NCBI RefSeq assembly: GCF_001270495.1
Contig: NZ_LGUR01000199.1
Location: forward strand, 1-64,000
Origin: Streptomyces viridochromogenes
GTDB taxonomy: Bacteria > Actinomycetota > Actinomycetes > Streptomycetales > Streptomycetaceae
DNA: 64,000 nt
Reading direction: 5' to 3'
Shown: positions 52,554-60,401 of the stretch, piece by piece
Position numbering within the stretch: the stretch's first letter is position 1
Layout of the letters: each line of letters starts with the position of its first letter
Position numbers and translations under genes: made by a program
The notes under the pieces: model-generated
Told to the model about the DNA's origin: nothing
The model's input: the letters and a program-made list of their open reading frames with translations, nothing else
The model's database searches: none

Positions 52554-53153
52554 TCAGCGGTGCCGGTACCGCTCCTCCACTGCGACGGCCGCCGCCGCGA
52601 CGGCCCCCAGGACGGGGACCGCCAGCGGCGGGACGAACCAGGCGGACAGGGCCACGACGGCCAGCCCGCAGACGACCAGGAAGGACCCGGCGGGATCGAG
52701 CACGGTCCGCCGCCCGGCGTCCGCGAGCAACGCCCGCCAGGCCGCGCCCGGCGTCCAGACGGCGGCCGCCCGCAGCAGGGCGACGGCGGCCCCGATCAGC
52801 GCGAAGATGCCGACGGCCCCGACGAACGGTCCGGCGGGAATCCCGGCCCGCGCGGCCAGGACGTCCACCCAGACCGCGACGGCCACCGCCCACCCGGCGA
52901 TCCCGACGACCCACCCGCCGCGCGCGGCCGCCCGGAGGTCCGCGAGGAACTCCCGCAGGCCACCGCCCTCGTGAGCGGTACGACGCCGCAGGTGACGGGC
53001 GCCGGCGGCGAAGGCCGCGGGGTAGGTGACGACCCCGAGACAGGCCACGGCGATCCACACACCGGTGAGCAGGCACTCGGCGAAGACCGCGAAGCGCTCG
53101 CCGAACACGGACTCCTTGCGCGGCGCGCGGGGGTTCACGCGTGCTTGGGCCAT
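52554..53153 (-). CDS. DUF624 (YesL-like) membrane protein
   Basis: A 199-residue protein with about five hydrophobic helices. The first contains TGVWIAVACLGVVTYPAAFA, typical of DUF624/YesL proteins, which cluster with pectin or rhamnogalacturonan ABC transport genes in Bacillus and actinobacteria. The role in uptake is unknown. The ATG is at 53153, 10 bp after the preceding permease stop, so it is in the transport operon; the lyase gene follows after 109 bp. Confidence 0.8.
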   Translation of the reverse strand: MAQARVNPRAPRKESVFGERFAVFAECLLTGVWIAVACLGVVTYPAAFAAGARHLRRRTAHEGGGLREFLADLRAAARGGWVVGIAGWAVAVAVWVDVLAARAGIPAGPFVGAVGIFALIGAAVALLRAAAVWTPGAAWRALLADAGRRTVLDPAGSFLVVCGLAVVALSAWFVPPLAVPVLGAVAAAAVAVEERYRHR

Positions 53154-53163
53154 GGTGACCGCC

Positions 53164-54039
53164 TCAGCCCTTCAGTCCGGAGGTCGCCATACCGTCGATG
53201 AGATACCGCTGGAAGGCCATGAAGAAGGCGATCACCGGCACCAGCGCCACCAACGACATCGCGATCATGCTGCCGTAGTTGGAGATGCCCTCCTGGTCGC
53301 GGAACATCATCAGGCCCAGCGAGACGGTGTACTTCTCGGGGGTGTTGAGGTAGATCAACGGCCCCATGAAGTCGTTCCATGCGTTGATGAAGGTGAAGAT
53401 CGCGCTGGTGATGAGCGCGGGCCGGCTCAGCGGCAGCACGATCGACCAGTAGGTGCGCAGATGCCCGCAGCCGTCGAGCTTGGCGGCCTCGTCCAGCTCC
53501 CGCGGCAGTCCCCGCATGAACTGCACCATCAGGAACACGAAGAAGGCCTCCGTGGCCAGGAACTTGCCCGCGACCAGCGGCACCAGGGTGTCGGTGAGTT
53601 CCAGGTTGCGGAAGAGCACGTACTGCGGGATGAGCAGCACGTGGTACGGCAGCAGCAGCGTGCCGATCATCAGCGTGAAGAGCAGGTTCCGCCCGGCGAA
53701 CCGGATCTTGGCGAAGGCGTACGCGGTCAGTGAGCTGGACAGCACGACACCGACCACGGCGAGGACCGCGTACATCAACGAGTTCCAGAAGAAGCTGCTG
53801 ATGGAAATGCCGGAGATGCCGTCGGCGAGCCCGGAGAAGTTCGCCCAGACCGGCTTGGTCGGCAGCAGGTCGAGGCTGGCGATGATGTCCTTGCTCGGCT
53901 TGAACGAGGCGCCCACGACCCAGATCACGGGATAGAGGACGACCGCGAGGACGACGAGCGCGCCCACGTGCCAGGCGATGGACCCGAAGCGCCGCCGCTC
54001 GTTCGCGGTGCGCAGGGCAGGGCTGGTGGCACTGGTCAC
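53164..54039 (-). CDS. Carbohydrate ABC transporter permease (MalG-type)
   Basis: A 291-residue permease with six predicted helices and the EAA cytoplasmic loop EAAKLDGCGHLRTYWSIVLP near 205-224, which contacts the ATPase. The first helix is at about 23-43 (WHVGALVVLAVVLYPVIWVV). The GTG at 54039 overlaps the upstream permease stop (GTGA), so the two subunits are coupled. It corresponds to YesQ/MalG-type inner-membrane components. Confidence 0.93.
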   Translation of the reverse strand: MTSATSPALRTANERRRFGSIAWHVGALVVLAVVLYPVIWVVGASFKPSKDIIASLDLLPTKPVWANFSGLADGISGISISSFFWNSLMYAVLAVVGVVLSSSLTAYAFAKIRFAGRNLLFTLMIGTLLLPYHVLLIPQYVLFRNLELTDTLVPLVAGKFLATEAFFVFLMVQFMRGLPRELDEAAKLDGCGHLRTYWSIVLPLSRPALITSAIFTFINAWNDFMGPLIYLNTPEKYTVSLGLMMFRDQEGISNYGSMIAMSLVALVPVIAFFMAFQRYLIDGMATSGLKG

Positions 54040-54992
54040 TTGGCGGCCTCCTCGTAGTGCACCCACTTCTTCTGCGACCAGAACAGGACCGCCGTGACGA
54101 GCGCCACCGCGATCACCAGCGTCCAGGCCATCGCGGAGGCGAAGCCCATCTGGGCCTCCTTGAAGCCCTTCTGGTAGAGGTAACAGGTGTAGACGAGCGT
54201 GGCGTCGGCGGGCCCGCACCGGGTGTCGGAGACGACATAGGCGGAGCCGAACACCTGGAACGCGTGGATGGACTCCAGCAGCACGTTGAAGAACAGCACC
54301 GGGGAGATCATCGGCACCGTGACGTTCCAGAACCGCCGCAGGGGTCCGGCCCCGTCCACCTCGGCGGCCTCGTACAGCTCCTGCGGGACCTGCTTGAGAC
54401 CGGCCAGGAAGATCACCATGGGTGCGCCGAACTGCCAGATACTCAGGGCCACCAGGGCGTAGATGACGTAGTCCGGGTTGCCGATCCAGCCGCCCACGTC
54501 GAGGCCGAAGATCTTCTGCGTACGGTCCACGATCGCGTCGTCGGAGAACAGCGCCCGCCACACGAAGCCGACGGAGACGCTGGCGCCGATGAGCGAGGGC
54601 ATGTAGAACGCGGCCCGGTACAGGCCCTGTCCGCGCCGTTTCTGTGCGAGCAGCAGCGCGACGCCGAGCGCGAGCAGCAGCTTCAGCGGGGTGGCCACGA
54701 CGACGTACTTCAGGGTGACCTCGACCGACTTCTGCCAGCGCGGGTCCTGGAACATCGTCGTGAAGTTGTCGAAGCCCACCCACTCGGGCGGCGTGAAGAG
54801 GTTGTAGCGGGTGAAGGCGTAGTACAGCGACGCGACCATCGGCCCCGCCGTCAGCACCAGGAACCCCGCGATCCACGGCGACATGAAGAGATAGCCGGCG
54901 AGGTTCTCGCGGCGCCGCCCGCGCCGCCCGGCGGCGGGAGCGGCGGACCGCTTCCCGGCCGGGCGCGCGGGCGCTTCCTTGACGAGCGTCAT
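54036..54992 (-). CDS. Carbohydrate ABC transporter permease (MalF-type)
   Basis: A 318-residue permease. A basic N-terminus (GRRGRRREN) precedes six helices; the first is GYLFMSPWIAGFLVLTAGPM, typical of MalF/UgpA-like sugar permeases. The EAA motif EAAEVDGAGPLRRFWNVTVP is near 230-249. The ATG at 54992 has GGGGAC upstream and lies 14 bp after the binding-protein stop. It corresponds to YesP. Confidence 0.93.
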   Translation of the reverse strand: MTLVKEAPARPAGKRSAAPAAGRRGRRRENLAGYLFMSPWIAGFLVLTAGPMVASLYYAFTRYNLFTPPEWVGFDNFTTMFQDPRWQKSVEVTLKYVVVATPLKLLLALGVALLLAQKRRGQGLYRAAFYMPSLIGASVSVGFVWRALFSDDAIVDRTQKIFGLDVGGWIGNPDYVIYALVALSIWQFGAPMVIFLAGLKQVPQELYEAAEVDGAGPLRRFWNVTVPMISPVLFFNVLLESIHAFQVFGSAYVVSDTRCGPADATLVYTCYLYQKGFKEAQMGFASAMAWTLVIAVALVTAVLFWSQKKWVHYEEAAK

Positions 54993-55006
54993 GGTGGTAC
55001 GTCCCC

Positions 55007-56293
55007 TCAGCCCGCGAACGCGGCCTTGGCCTCGCTGAACAGTGCCTTGGCGGCGTCGGCCGGCTTGGTCTTGCCCTGGGTGACCTCGCCGCCGATGCGC
55101 AGGAAGGCGGCCTCGATGACATCGGCGCCGGACGGATGCGGGGTGATCTTCCCCAGGACGCCGGCCTTGGCGACCTCGTCCTCGTAGGCCGCGACGCCCT
55201 TGTTGTTGGCGTCGGTGGGCTTGAACGCCTCGTACTGCTCGGTGGTGGCGAGGATGCCGCGGTCGTAGCCCATGATCTTGCCGACCTCGGGGTCGTGGAC
55301 CATGAAGTCGATGAACTGGGCGACCTCCTTCGGGTGCTTGGTCCCGGAGAAGGCGCTGAGCATCAGCGAGCCGAGGTACTGGCCGGTCTGCTTGCCGTCC
55401 GTGGTGGGGATCGGCGCGAGCCCGTAGTCCGACTCGCCCTCGCCCTCGTAGCGGATGGAGAAGTTGTCCCAGGTGAACTCGGACGCGGCGAGCCCTGCCG
55501 AGAGCGCGGACTTGGGCTTGACCTGCTCGACCTTCTTCGGGTCGGCGACGAGCCCGGATCGCACGCGCTTGTAGCCGTCCTCCCACCACTGCGTCAGGTC
55601 GTCCTCGGTGAAACCGAGATCGGAGTCGGTGAAGAACGCCTTGCCGTTCTGACGCAGGTACAGGTCGTAGAGGTACATGATGCTGCAGTAGCCGGTGTCA
55701 CCGGCGATCTTCAGCTTGTCCTGGATCGTCTGCAGCGCGTCGAAGTACTCGTCCCAGGTCCAGCCGAACTTCGCCTCCACGCCCGCCTTCTTGAAGGCAT
55801 TGAGGTCGATGACGAGCGCCATGGTGTTGGCGCCGACGGGTATGCCGATCTGCTTGCCGTCGACCTGACCGTTCGCCAGAACGCCGTTGCGGAAGTTGTC
55901 CAGGCTCAGATTGCCCGCGTCGGCCTGCGTCTTGAGATCCAGCAGAACACCGCGCTTGTCGTACTTGCGCAGGAAGCCGACCGCATTCTGGAAAACGTCC
56001 GGCGGATTGCCGCCGGAGGCCTGGGTCTGGAACTTCTCCCAGAACGCCTCATAGTCCGTGAATTCGGGCTTGATCTTGATCTTCGGGTACTTCTTCTCGA
56101 AGAGCGCGATCGTCTTCTTGATGGCGATGGTGCGCGGCTCGCCACCCCACCACGCGTAACGGAGTGTCACCGTCCCGTCTCCGGAACCGCTGTCACCGCC
56201 GCAAGCGGTCGTCGCACCCAGACCGACCGCGGCCGCGGAGGCCCCGGCCGCCTTCAGGATCGTACGCCTCTCAACATTCCTGCTGGTTCCCAT
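55007..56293 (-). CDS. ABC sugar-binding lipoprotein (extracellular solute-binding family 1)
   Basis: A 428-residue substrate-binding protein. The signal has twin arginines (ERRTILKAAGAS, Arg9-Arg10), a hydrophobic core and a lipobox-like TTACGG with Cys31, so Tat export followed by lipidation is expected; Thr at -3 is atypical for a lipobox. The mature part shows ALFEKKYPKIKIKPEFTD, GNPPDVFQN and WTWDEYFDALQTIQDKL, typical of family 1. The ATG at 56293 is preceded by GGGAGGGGGCCCAACC. It is the first gene of the transport operon, downstream of a LacI-type palindrome. Confidence 0.93.
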   Translation of the reverse strand: MGTSRNVERRTILKAAGASAAAVGLGATTACGGDSGSGDGTVTLRYAWWGGEPRTIAIKKTIALFEKKYPKIKIKPEFTDYEAFWEKFQTQASGGNPPDVFQNAVGFLRKYDKRGVLLDLKTQADAGNLSLDNFRNGVLANGQVDGKQIGIPVGANTMALVIDLNAFKKAGVEAKFGWTWDEYFDALQTIQDKLKIAGDTGYCSIMYLYDLYLRQNGKAFFTDSDLGFTEDDLTQWWEDGYKRVRSGLVADPKKVEQVKPKSALSAGLAASEFTWDNFSIRYEGEGESDYGLAPIPTTDGKQTGQYLGSLMLSAFSGTKHPKEVAQFIDFMVHDPEVGKIMGYDRGILATTEQYEAFKPTDANNKGVAAYEDEVAKAGVLGKITPHPSGADVIEAAFLRIGGEVTQGKTKPADAAKALFSEAKAAFAG

Positions 56294-56343
56294 GGTTGGG
56301 CCCCCTCCCCGCAGCGTCATCGCCGTCTGCATGAATCGTTTCA

Positions 56344-56357
56344 AGTAAGCGCTTGCT
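56344..56357 (-). promoter_or_regulatory. LacI-family-type operator upstream of the ABC/lyase operon
   Basis: AAGCGCTT (56347-56354) is a perfect 8-bp palindrome with the central CG of LacI/GalR operators; it extends with mismatches to AGTAAGCGCTTGCT. It lies about 50 bp upstream of the binding-protein start. No LacI-family gene is in the window. Carbon-source repression is inferred. Confidence 0.65.
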
Positions 56358-56615
56358 GGCACAAGCTACGAGGGGGCCCGTGGTGCGTCAATGATTCGGA
56401 CAGGAATTTCTTGTGGACCGGCGCGGCAAGTTGACGGCCCATCGGGAACGAGTGGGGCGCCGGAGTGCCCAACTCCGCAGGTAGAACACGTGTGATCGGC
56501 CGACCGAACACAAACTGGCCCTCGGTGCGCGGAAATTGGTCGGCTGGAACTCGTCTGCCCGAGCATGGACACCGCGGGAACCGAGGACCCGAGCACAGCG
56601 CGGAGCGCGCATACG

Positions 56616-56651
56616 ACGGCGGCCCGCCTGCTGTCGCAGACGGGCCGCCGT
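56616..56651. terminator. Terminator downstream of tRNA-Val (CAC) copy 2
   Basis: ACGGCGGCCCG (56616-56626) pairs perfectly with 56641-56651; loop of 14 nt. It lies directly past the tRNA 3' end on the minus strand. Confidence 0.8.
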
Positions 56652-56658
56652 ATCCGGG

Positions 56659-56730
56659 TGGGCGATACTGGGTTCGAACCAGTGACCTCTTCGGTGTGAA
56701 CGAAGCGCTCTCCCACTGAGCTAATCGCCC
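56659..56730 (-). tRNA. tRNA-Val (CAC), copy 2
   Basis: A 72-nt cloverleaf identical to the copy at 46487-46558 (anticodon CAC in CTTCG-TTCACAC-CGAAG). The identity extends a few bases beyond each end, 77 bp in total. A possible -10 TAATGT lies at 56744-56749 on the minus strand, without a good -35. Confidence 0.97.
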
Positions 56731-56818
56731 GGGCGCAGAGAGAACATTACCCCATGTCAGGGGGTGCGTGTGACCTGCGCGGAGCCGCACCGGACGACGT
56801 CCGCACCCCCGTCGCGGG

Positions 56819-57277
56819 TCACTGGTCCTTGATCTTCCAGGGCATGACGATGCCGAACTTCCACACGTAGATCCCGACGAGCACGCCCACGATCACGAGG
56901 CCGATCGACGTCAGGATGATGTTGCGACGGCGCACCTTCGGGTCGAGGGCCCGCTGGGCCGCCTCGGTGACCTTGCGCTTGGTCCAGCGCAGCACCAGCT
57001 GGGCCCAGACGAACTCGGTCGCCCAGACCGCCATGCCGCCGAAGATCACGACCCAGCCGGGGCCGGGCAGGGGCAGCATGATGATGCCGGCGACGACGAT
57101 CGCCAAGCCGATCACGAAGACACCCACCTGCCAGCTGACATGCAGCACACGGCGGGCCTTGATGAACTCCGGCGCTTTCGAACCGAGGCCCTGCTCGCTG
57201 TCGCCCTTCACACCATCCACTTTGGTCTCGTCAGTCGCCACGGCAACCTCGCCCAACCCGTTACTCCCCGTATTCAT
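56819..57277 (-). CDS. PGPGW/TIGR02611-type membrane protein
   Basis: A protein of about 152 residues with four hydrophobic segments. The first pair brackets the conserved MLPLPGPGWVVIFGGMAVWATEF (quoted in part), the hallmark of this family, and a basic cytoplasmic loop (RWTKRKVTEAAQRALDPKVRRR) precedes the final span. The function is unknown. The ATG at 57277 is preferred because the residues upstream are unlike the family; an ATG at 57310 remains possible. It is divergent from ssgB. Confidence 0.85.
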   Translation of the reverse strand: MNTGSNGLGEVAVATDETKVDGVKGDSEQGLGSKAPEFIKARRVLHVSWQVGVFVIGLAIVVAGIIMLPLPGPGWVVIFGGMAVWATEFVWAQLVLRWTKRKVTEAAQRALDPKVRRRNIILTSIGLVIVGVLVGIYVWKFGIVMPWKIKDQ

Positions 57278-57468
57278 ACGGCCAAACCCTACCGGAGGGA
57301 AACCAGTCACCGGAATGGCCGTACCTCGCGAACCGGTTCTCGGCCGGAAGAGTTACGTAAACACACGCAAAACACTCAGAGGGGTTTACAACGGCACCGT
57401 AGGTGGCATGTCGATTTCGCCGACGTGCGAATCCCCGAGCGCACACTGAGCGAAAGGCCCTGGCGCTT

Positions 57469-57882
57469 ATGAACACCACGGTCAGCTGCGAGCTGCACCT
57501 GCGCCTCGTTGTGTCGAGCGAGTCCTCCCTGCCTGTCCCCGCAGGCCTGCGGTACGACACGGCCGACCCCTACGCCGTGCACGCCACCTTCCACACCGGA
57601 GCCGAGGAAACCGTCGAGTGGGTGTTCGCCCGCGATCTTCTTGCGGAGGGCCTCCACCGGCCCACCGGAACCGGCGACGTCCGTGTCTGGCCGTCGCGCA
57701 GTCACGGCCAGGGCGTCGTCTGCATCGCCCTGAGCTCTCCGGAGGGCGAGGCGCTGCTCGAGGCCCCTGCACGGGCTCTGGAGTCCTTCCTGAAGCGAAC
57801 GGATGCCGCCGTGCCCCCCGGCACGGAGCATCGGCATTTCGATCTCGACCAGGAGCTCTCGCACATCCTGGCGGAAAGCTAG
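57469..57882 (+). CDS. ssgB: Sporulation-specific cell division protein SsgB
   Basis: A 137-residue SsgA-like protein that, in Streptomyces, recruits FtsZ to future septum sites during sporulation. The sequence MNTTVSCELHLRLVVSSESS through YAVHATFHTGAEETVEWVFA matches what I know of SsgB from S. coelicolor essentially throughout, as expected for this very conserved protein. The ATG at 57469 has AAAGG 11 nt upstream. The region 57381-57410 (GGTTTACAACGG..GTAGGTGG) is where a sigma-H-type promoter would be expected, but the -10 match is poor. Confidence 0.97.
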   Translation: MNTTVSCELHLRLVVSSESSLPVPAGLRYDTADPYAVHATFHTGAEETVEWVFARDLLAEGLHRPTGTGDVRVWPSRSHGQGVVCIALSSPEGEALLEAPARALESFLKRTDAAVPPGTEHRHFDLDQELSHILAES

Positions 57883-58175
57883 GGCGAGGCCCCACAAAGC
57901 CGCCCGGCGCCGTCGACTCGGGGAGACGGCTCGGGCCTGGACAACCGCATACGGCACACAGCAGCGCCGCCTCCGCTCCACGGGGGCGGCGCTGGCGTGC
58001 CTGTGGCCGGTTTCCCGCCCGGCGGGAACCGTCGGCGCGTCTGCGGCGTTGTAGGCGTCTGCGGCGTCGTATTCGAAGCCGCGTGCGGGCGCAGCCGGTG
58101 TGTGGGCGCTGTGAGCCACTACCATCGGCCAGCATCGGCGGGCGCCCCGCCCGACCCCAGGCCAGGGAGCGAAAC

Positions 58176-58736
58176 GTGCTGATCACCCATGACACCCGGT
58201 GTGCGCTCGATGCCGTGGTGGATCTGGTGAACACCTCGCCGGAGGGCGACGAGACGCCGGACGGACTGCCGGACGTCGCGGCGCTCGCCGATTTCGTACG
58301 AAACCACGAATTCAGCGATGTCGGTGTCCTCTCGGAGTTCGATCTGTCGGCGGTGCGCAAGGTGCGCGGGCGGTTCGCCGCGATCTTCGCGGAGCCCGAC
58401 GCCCGGACCGCGGCCGGATTGATCAACGAACTGGTCGCCGCCGCAGGGACCACCCCCCGGCTCACGGACCACGACGGCTACGACTGGCATGTCCACTACT
58501 TCGCCCCCGGCGCCTCCGTCGCCGACCACCTGGCGGCGGACTGCGGCATGGCGCTGGCCTTCTTCGTGGTGGCCGGGGAGCAGGAGCGACTGCGGCGCTG
58601 TGAGGCGCCGGACTGCCGGCATGCCTTCGTGGACCTCTCCCGCAACCGTTCGCGCCGGTACTGCGACAGCCGTACCTGCGGAAACCGTCTGCATGTGGCC
58701 GCCTACCGGGCGCGACGCAAGGAAGCGGCCGGCTGA
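58176..58736 (+). CDS. CGNR zinc-finger (ABATE) putative regulator
   Basis: A 186-residue protein. An N-terminal ABATE-type stress domain starts near DAVVDLVNTSPEG and includes GYDWHVHYFAPGASVADHLA. The C-terminal CGNR zinc finger shows Cys-x4-Cys (CEAPDC) and Cys-x4-Cys-GNR (CDSRTCGNR) followed by a basic helix (YRARR), a predicted DNA-binding element. The GTG at 58176 has GGGAG 6 nt upstream. The 293 bp before it contain a small GGTTTCCCGCC/GGCGGGAACC hairpin around 58008-58029 but no gene. Confidence 0.9.
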   Translation: MLITHDTRCALDAVVDLVNTSPEGDETPDGLPDVAALADFVRNHEFSDVGVLSEFDLSAVRKVRGRFAAIFAEPDARTAAGLINELVAAAGTTPRLTDHDGYDWHVHYFAPGASVADHLAADCGMALAFFVVAGEQERLRRCEAPDCRHAFVDLSRNRSRRYCDSRTCGNRLHVAAYRARRKEAAG

Positions 58737-58843
58737 GCGGCGATCGCCGCCGGGCCGACACGGCAGGGTTCGACACGGGGACCGACACGGCGAGGGTGTC
58801 GACGCGGGCCCCGGCGGGTGGCGCCGGGGGCCGCGGGTACGGC

Positions 58844-58996
58844 TCAGAGCAACAGCAGATCGTGCAGCGCAGCCATGAGCAGCAGACACCCGATCACCGC
58901 GAGGAAGATCATTAGCGGTGGCTGGGAAAGGGCGAAAAGGCACCCGCGAGGCTCGTCCTGAGCCGGCGCGGCATCGCTCTGTGTCGTGTCCAGCAT
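58844..58996 (-). CDS. Small single-span membrane peptide, 50 residues
   Basis: Translation from the ATG at 58996 gives a 50-residue peptide with an acidic/polar N-terminus (MLDTTQSDAAPAQDEPRG), then CLFALSQPP and one hydrophobic helix of about 20 residues with LMIFLAVIGCLLLMAALHD, ending LLLL. No family name is known to me. The Shine-Dalgarno is weak (CGAG). The charge layout, clean membrane helix and absence of any competing gene support it being real. Confidence 0.65.
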   Translation of the reverse strand: MLDTTQSDAAPAQDEPRGCLFALSQPPLMIFLAVIGCLLLMAALHDLLLL

Positions 58997-59150
58997 CTCG
59001 CGCCGATGATGGCGCAGTTACCCCTCCCGGCGCGATCAACACGCCCGGAATGAGCGGGAGTTCGCTGGATTCCGTGTTGTCCGGTTCGAGTCGTGATCGC
59101 TTACGGCCGGGCGGCGACCCACTGTGTCGTTTCAGCCCTGCGTGCGGCCG

Positions 59151-59594
59151 TCATATGCCGTGCTTCTTGAGGATCGCCTCGATGTCGCTGAAGTCGTCCG
59201 AGGCCTCGGCCCGAGGTGCGGTCGCGGGCCGGGTGGTCTGACGGGAGCCGGCGCCCAGCGACGGGGCCGAGGCCGCCGGGGCCACCGCTTCTCGCTGTGC
59301 GGCGGCGCGGGCCTCCTTGCGCTCCTTGCGGGTGCCGCCGCGGCGGCGTTCCACCGCACGGGTGCTCGCGAACAGCAACCAGGACGCGCCGAGGACACCG
59401 AAGCCGGCCCAGGCCGTCGGGCTGAACGCGGTGTCCGCCAGCCACTCGACGACACCGGTCATCACCAGCCCGAGGGGCACCAGCGAGTACGCGGCGATGC
59501 GCGTGGCCGCGAGGAAACGCTTGCGATACGCGGTGACCGCCGCGATACCCAGGCCGGCCGCGGCGACGGCGGAACAGACGGTCTCGGCAATCAT
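59151..59594 (-). CDS. Hypothetical membrane protein, 147 residues
   Basis: Three hydrophobic segments (about 3-20 AETVCSAVAAAGLGIAAVTA, 33-50 and 60-78) are followed by a highly basic Arg/Lys/Ala-rich region (ERRRGGTRKERKEARAAAQR) and a conserved-looking C-terminus DDFSDIEAILKKHGI. That final motif recurs in Streptomyces membrane proteins of unknown role. The ATG at 59594 has GGAGG directly upstream, a clear start. Opposite in direction to the DsbA-like gene. Confidence 0.82.
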   Translation of the reverse strand: MIAETVCSAVAAAGLGIAAVTAYRKRFLAATRIAAYSLVPLGLVMTGVVEWLADTAFSPTAWAGFGVLGASWLLFASTRAVERRRGGTRKERKEARAAAQREAVAPAASAPSLGAGSRQTTRPATAPRAEASDDFSDIEAILKKHGI

Positions 59595-59806
59595 CCGGTC
59601 CTCCAGGCAGGCTGGGTCGGGCAGGGCACTTTCGTCCCTTCCATCCTGCACCGTGCCGACCCCGCCCGGCCATGCCCCAGTACGACATCAGGGACATCTC
59701 CGGGTCGCCTCCTCCGCAGGTGCCGGTCGAAGGCGTACGGCCGGGATCGCTCGCGAAGCGCCAGGTCGGATTGGGTCGCCCGGACCGGTGCTGGGAGACT
59801 GGGGCC

Positions 59807-60331
59807 ATGAGCGACTCCTCCCCCGACCGCCCCGCCGCCCCCGTCCTCGACATCTGGTGCGAGCTGCAGTGCCCCGACTGCCGCGGCGCCCTGGACGACG
59901 TCCGTGCCCTGCGCGCCCGTTACGGCGACCGGCTGGAGCTGCGGCTGCGGCACTTCCCGCTGGAGAAGCACAAGCACGCCTTCGCCGCCGCGCAGGCCGC
60001 CGAGGAGGCCGCGGAGCAGGGGCGTGGATGGCCTTACGTAGAGGCCGTGCTGGGCCGGGTCGAGGAGCTGGACCGTAGGGGAGAACCCTTCCTGGTCGAC
60101 ATGGCCCGGGAACTCGGCCTGGACGCCGAGGAGTTCGACACCGCGCTGATCGACGGTCGGCACATCCTGATCGTCGACGCCGACCAGGCCGAGGGCAAGG
60201 CCATCGGCGTGACCGGCACCCCGACGTATGTGATCGGCGGCGAGCGCCTCGACGGCGGCAAGAGCCAGGAAGGGCTGCGCGAGCGCATCGAGGAGATCGC
60301 CGACCGGCTGCTGGCCGAGCAGGGCGCCTGA
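59807..60331 (+). CDS. DsbA-family thioredoxin-fold protein
   Basis: A 174-residue protein with a CPDC active site (Cys22, Cys25) after a beta strand, a helical insertion domain rich in Ala/Glu (AFAAAQAAEEAAEQG) and a cis-Pro loop GVTGTPTYVIG near 134-144, all as in DsbA/FrnE-like oxidoreductases. No signal peptide is seen, so it is probably cytoplasmic. The ATG is at 59807, with GGGAG upstream. It could act on small thiols or in stress protection; FrnE-like function is an inference. Confidence 0.9.
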   Translation: MSDSSPDRPAAPVLDIWCELQCPDCRGALDDVRALRARYGDRLELRLRHFPLEKHKHAFAAAQAAEEAAEQGRGWPYVEAVLGRVEELDRRGEPFLVDMARELGLDAEEFDTALIDGRHILIVDADQAEGKAIGVTGTPTYVIGGERLDGGKSQEGLRERIEEIADRLLAEQGA

Positions 60332-60401
60332 CGGAGCGCCTGCCCCTCGGCCGGGACCTCAGCCGGCGTCCACGCCGCCCGCGAGCCTCGCCCCCGGCCG
60401 G

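Noticed and set aside
49709..56293. Missing ABC ATPase as a sign of gene loss
   Set aside because: Streptomyces sugar ABC systems commonly use the shared ATPase MsiK, so absence is expected.
46485..56733. Calling the tRNA-bracketed block an integrative element
   Set aside because: No integrase, excisionase, transfer or replication genes; codon use resembles the flanks. Kept only as a recombination-prone interval.
57381..57410. Firm sigma-H promoter call for ssgB
   Set aside because: GGTTT is present but the -10 GGTGGC matches GGGTAY-type consensus poorly, so it is mentioned only in the gene entry.
58036..58066. 13-bp direct repeat GCGTCTGCGGCGT (two copies)
   Set aside because: Short, GC-rich and without context; likely chance or slippage.
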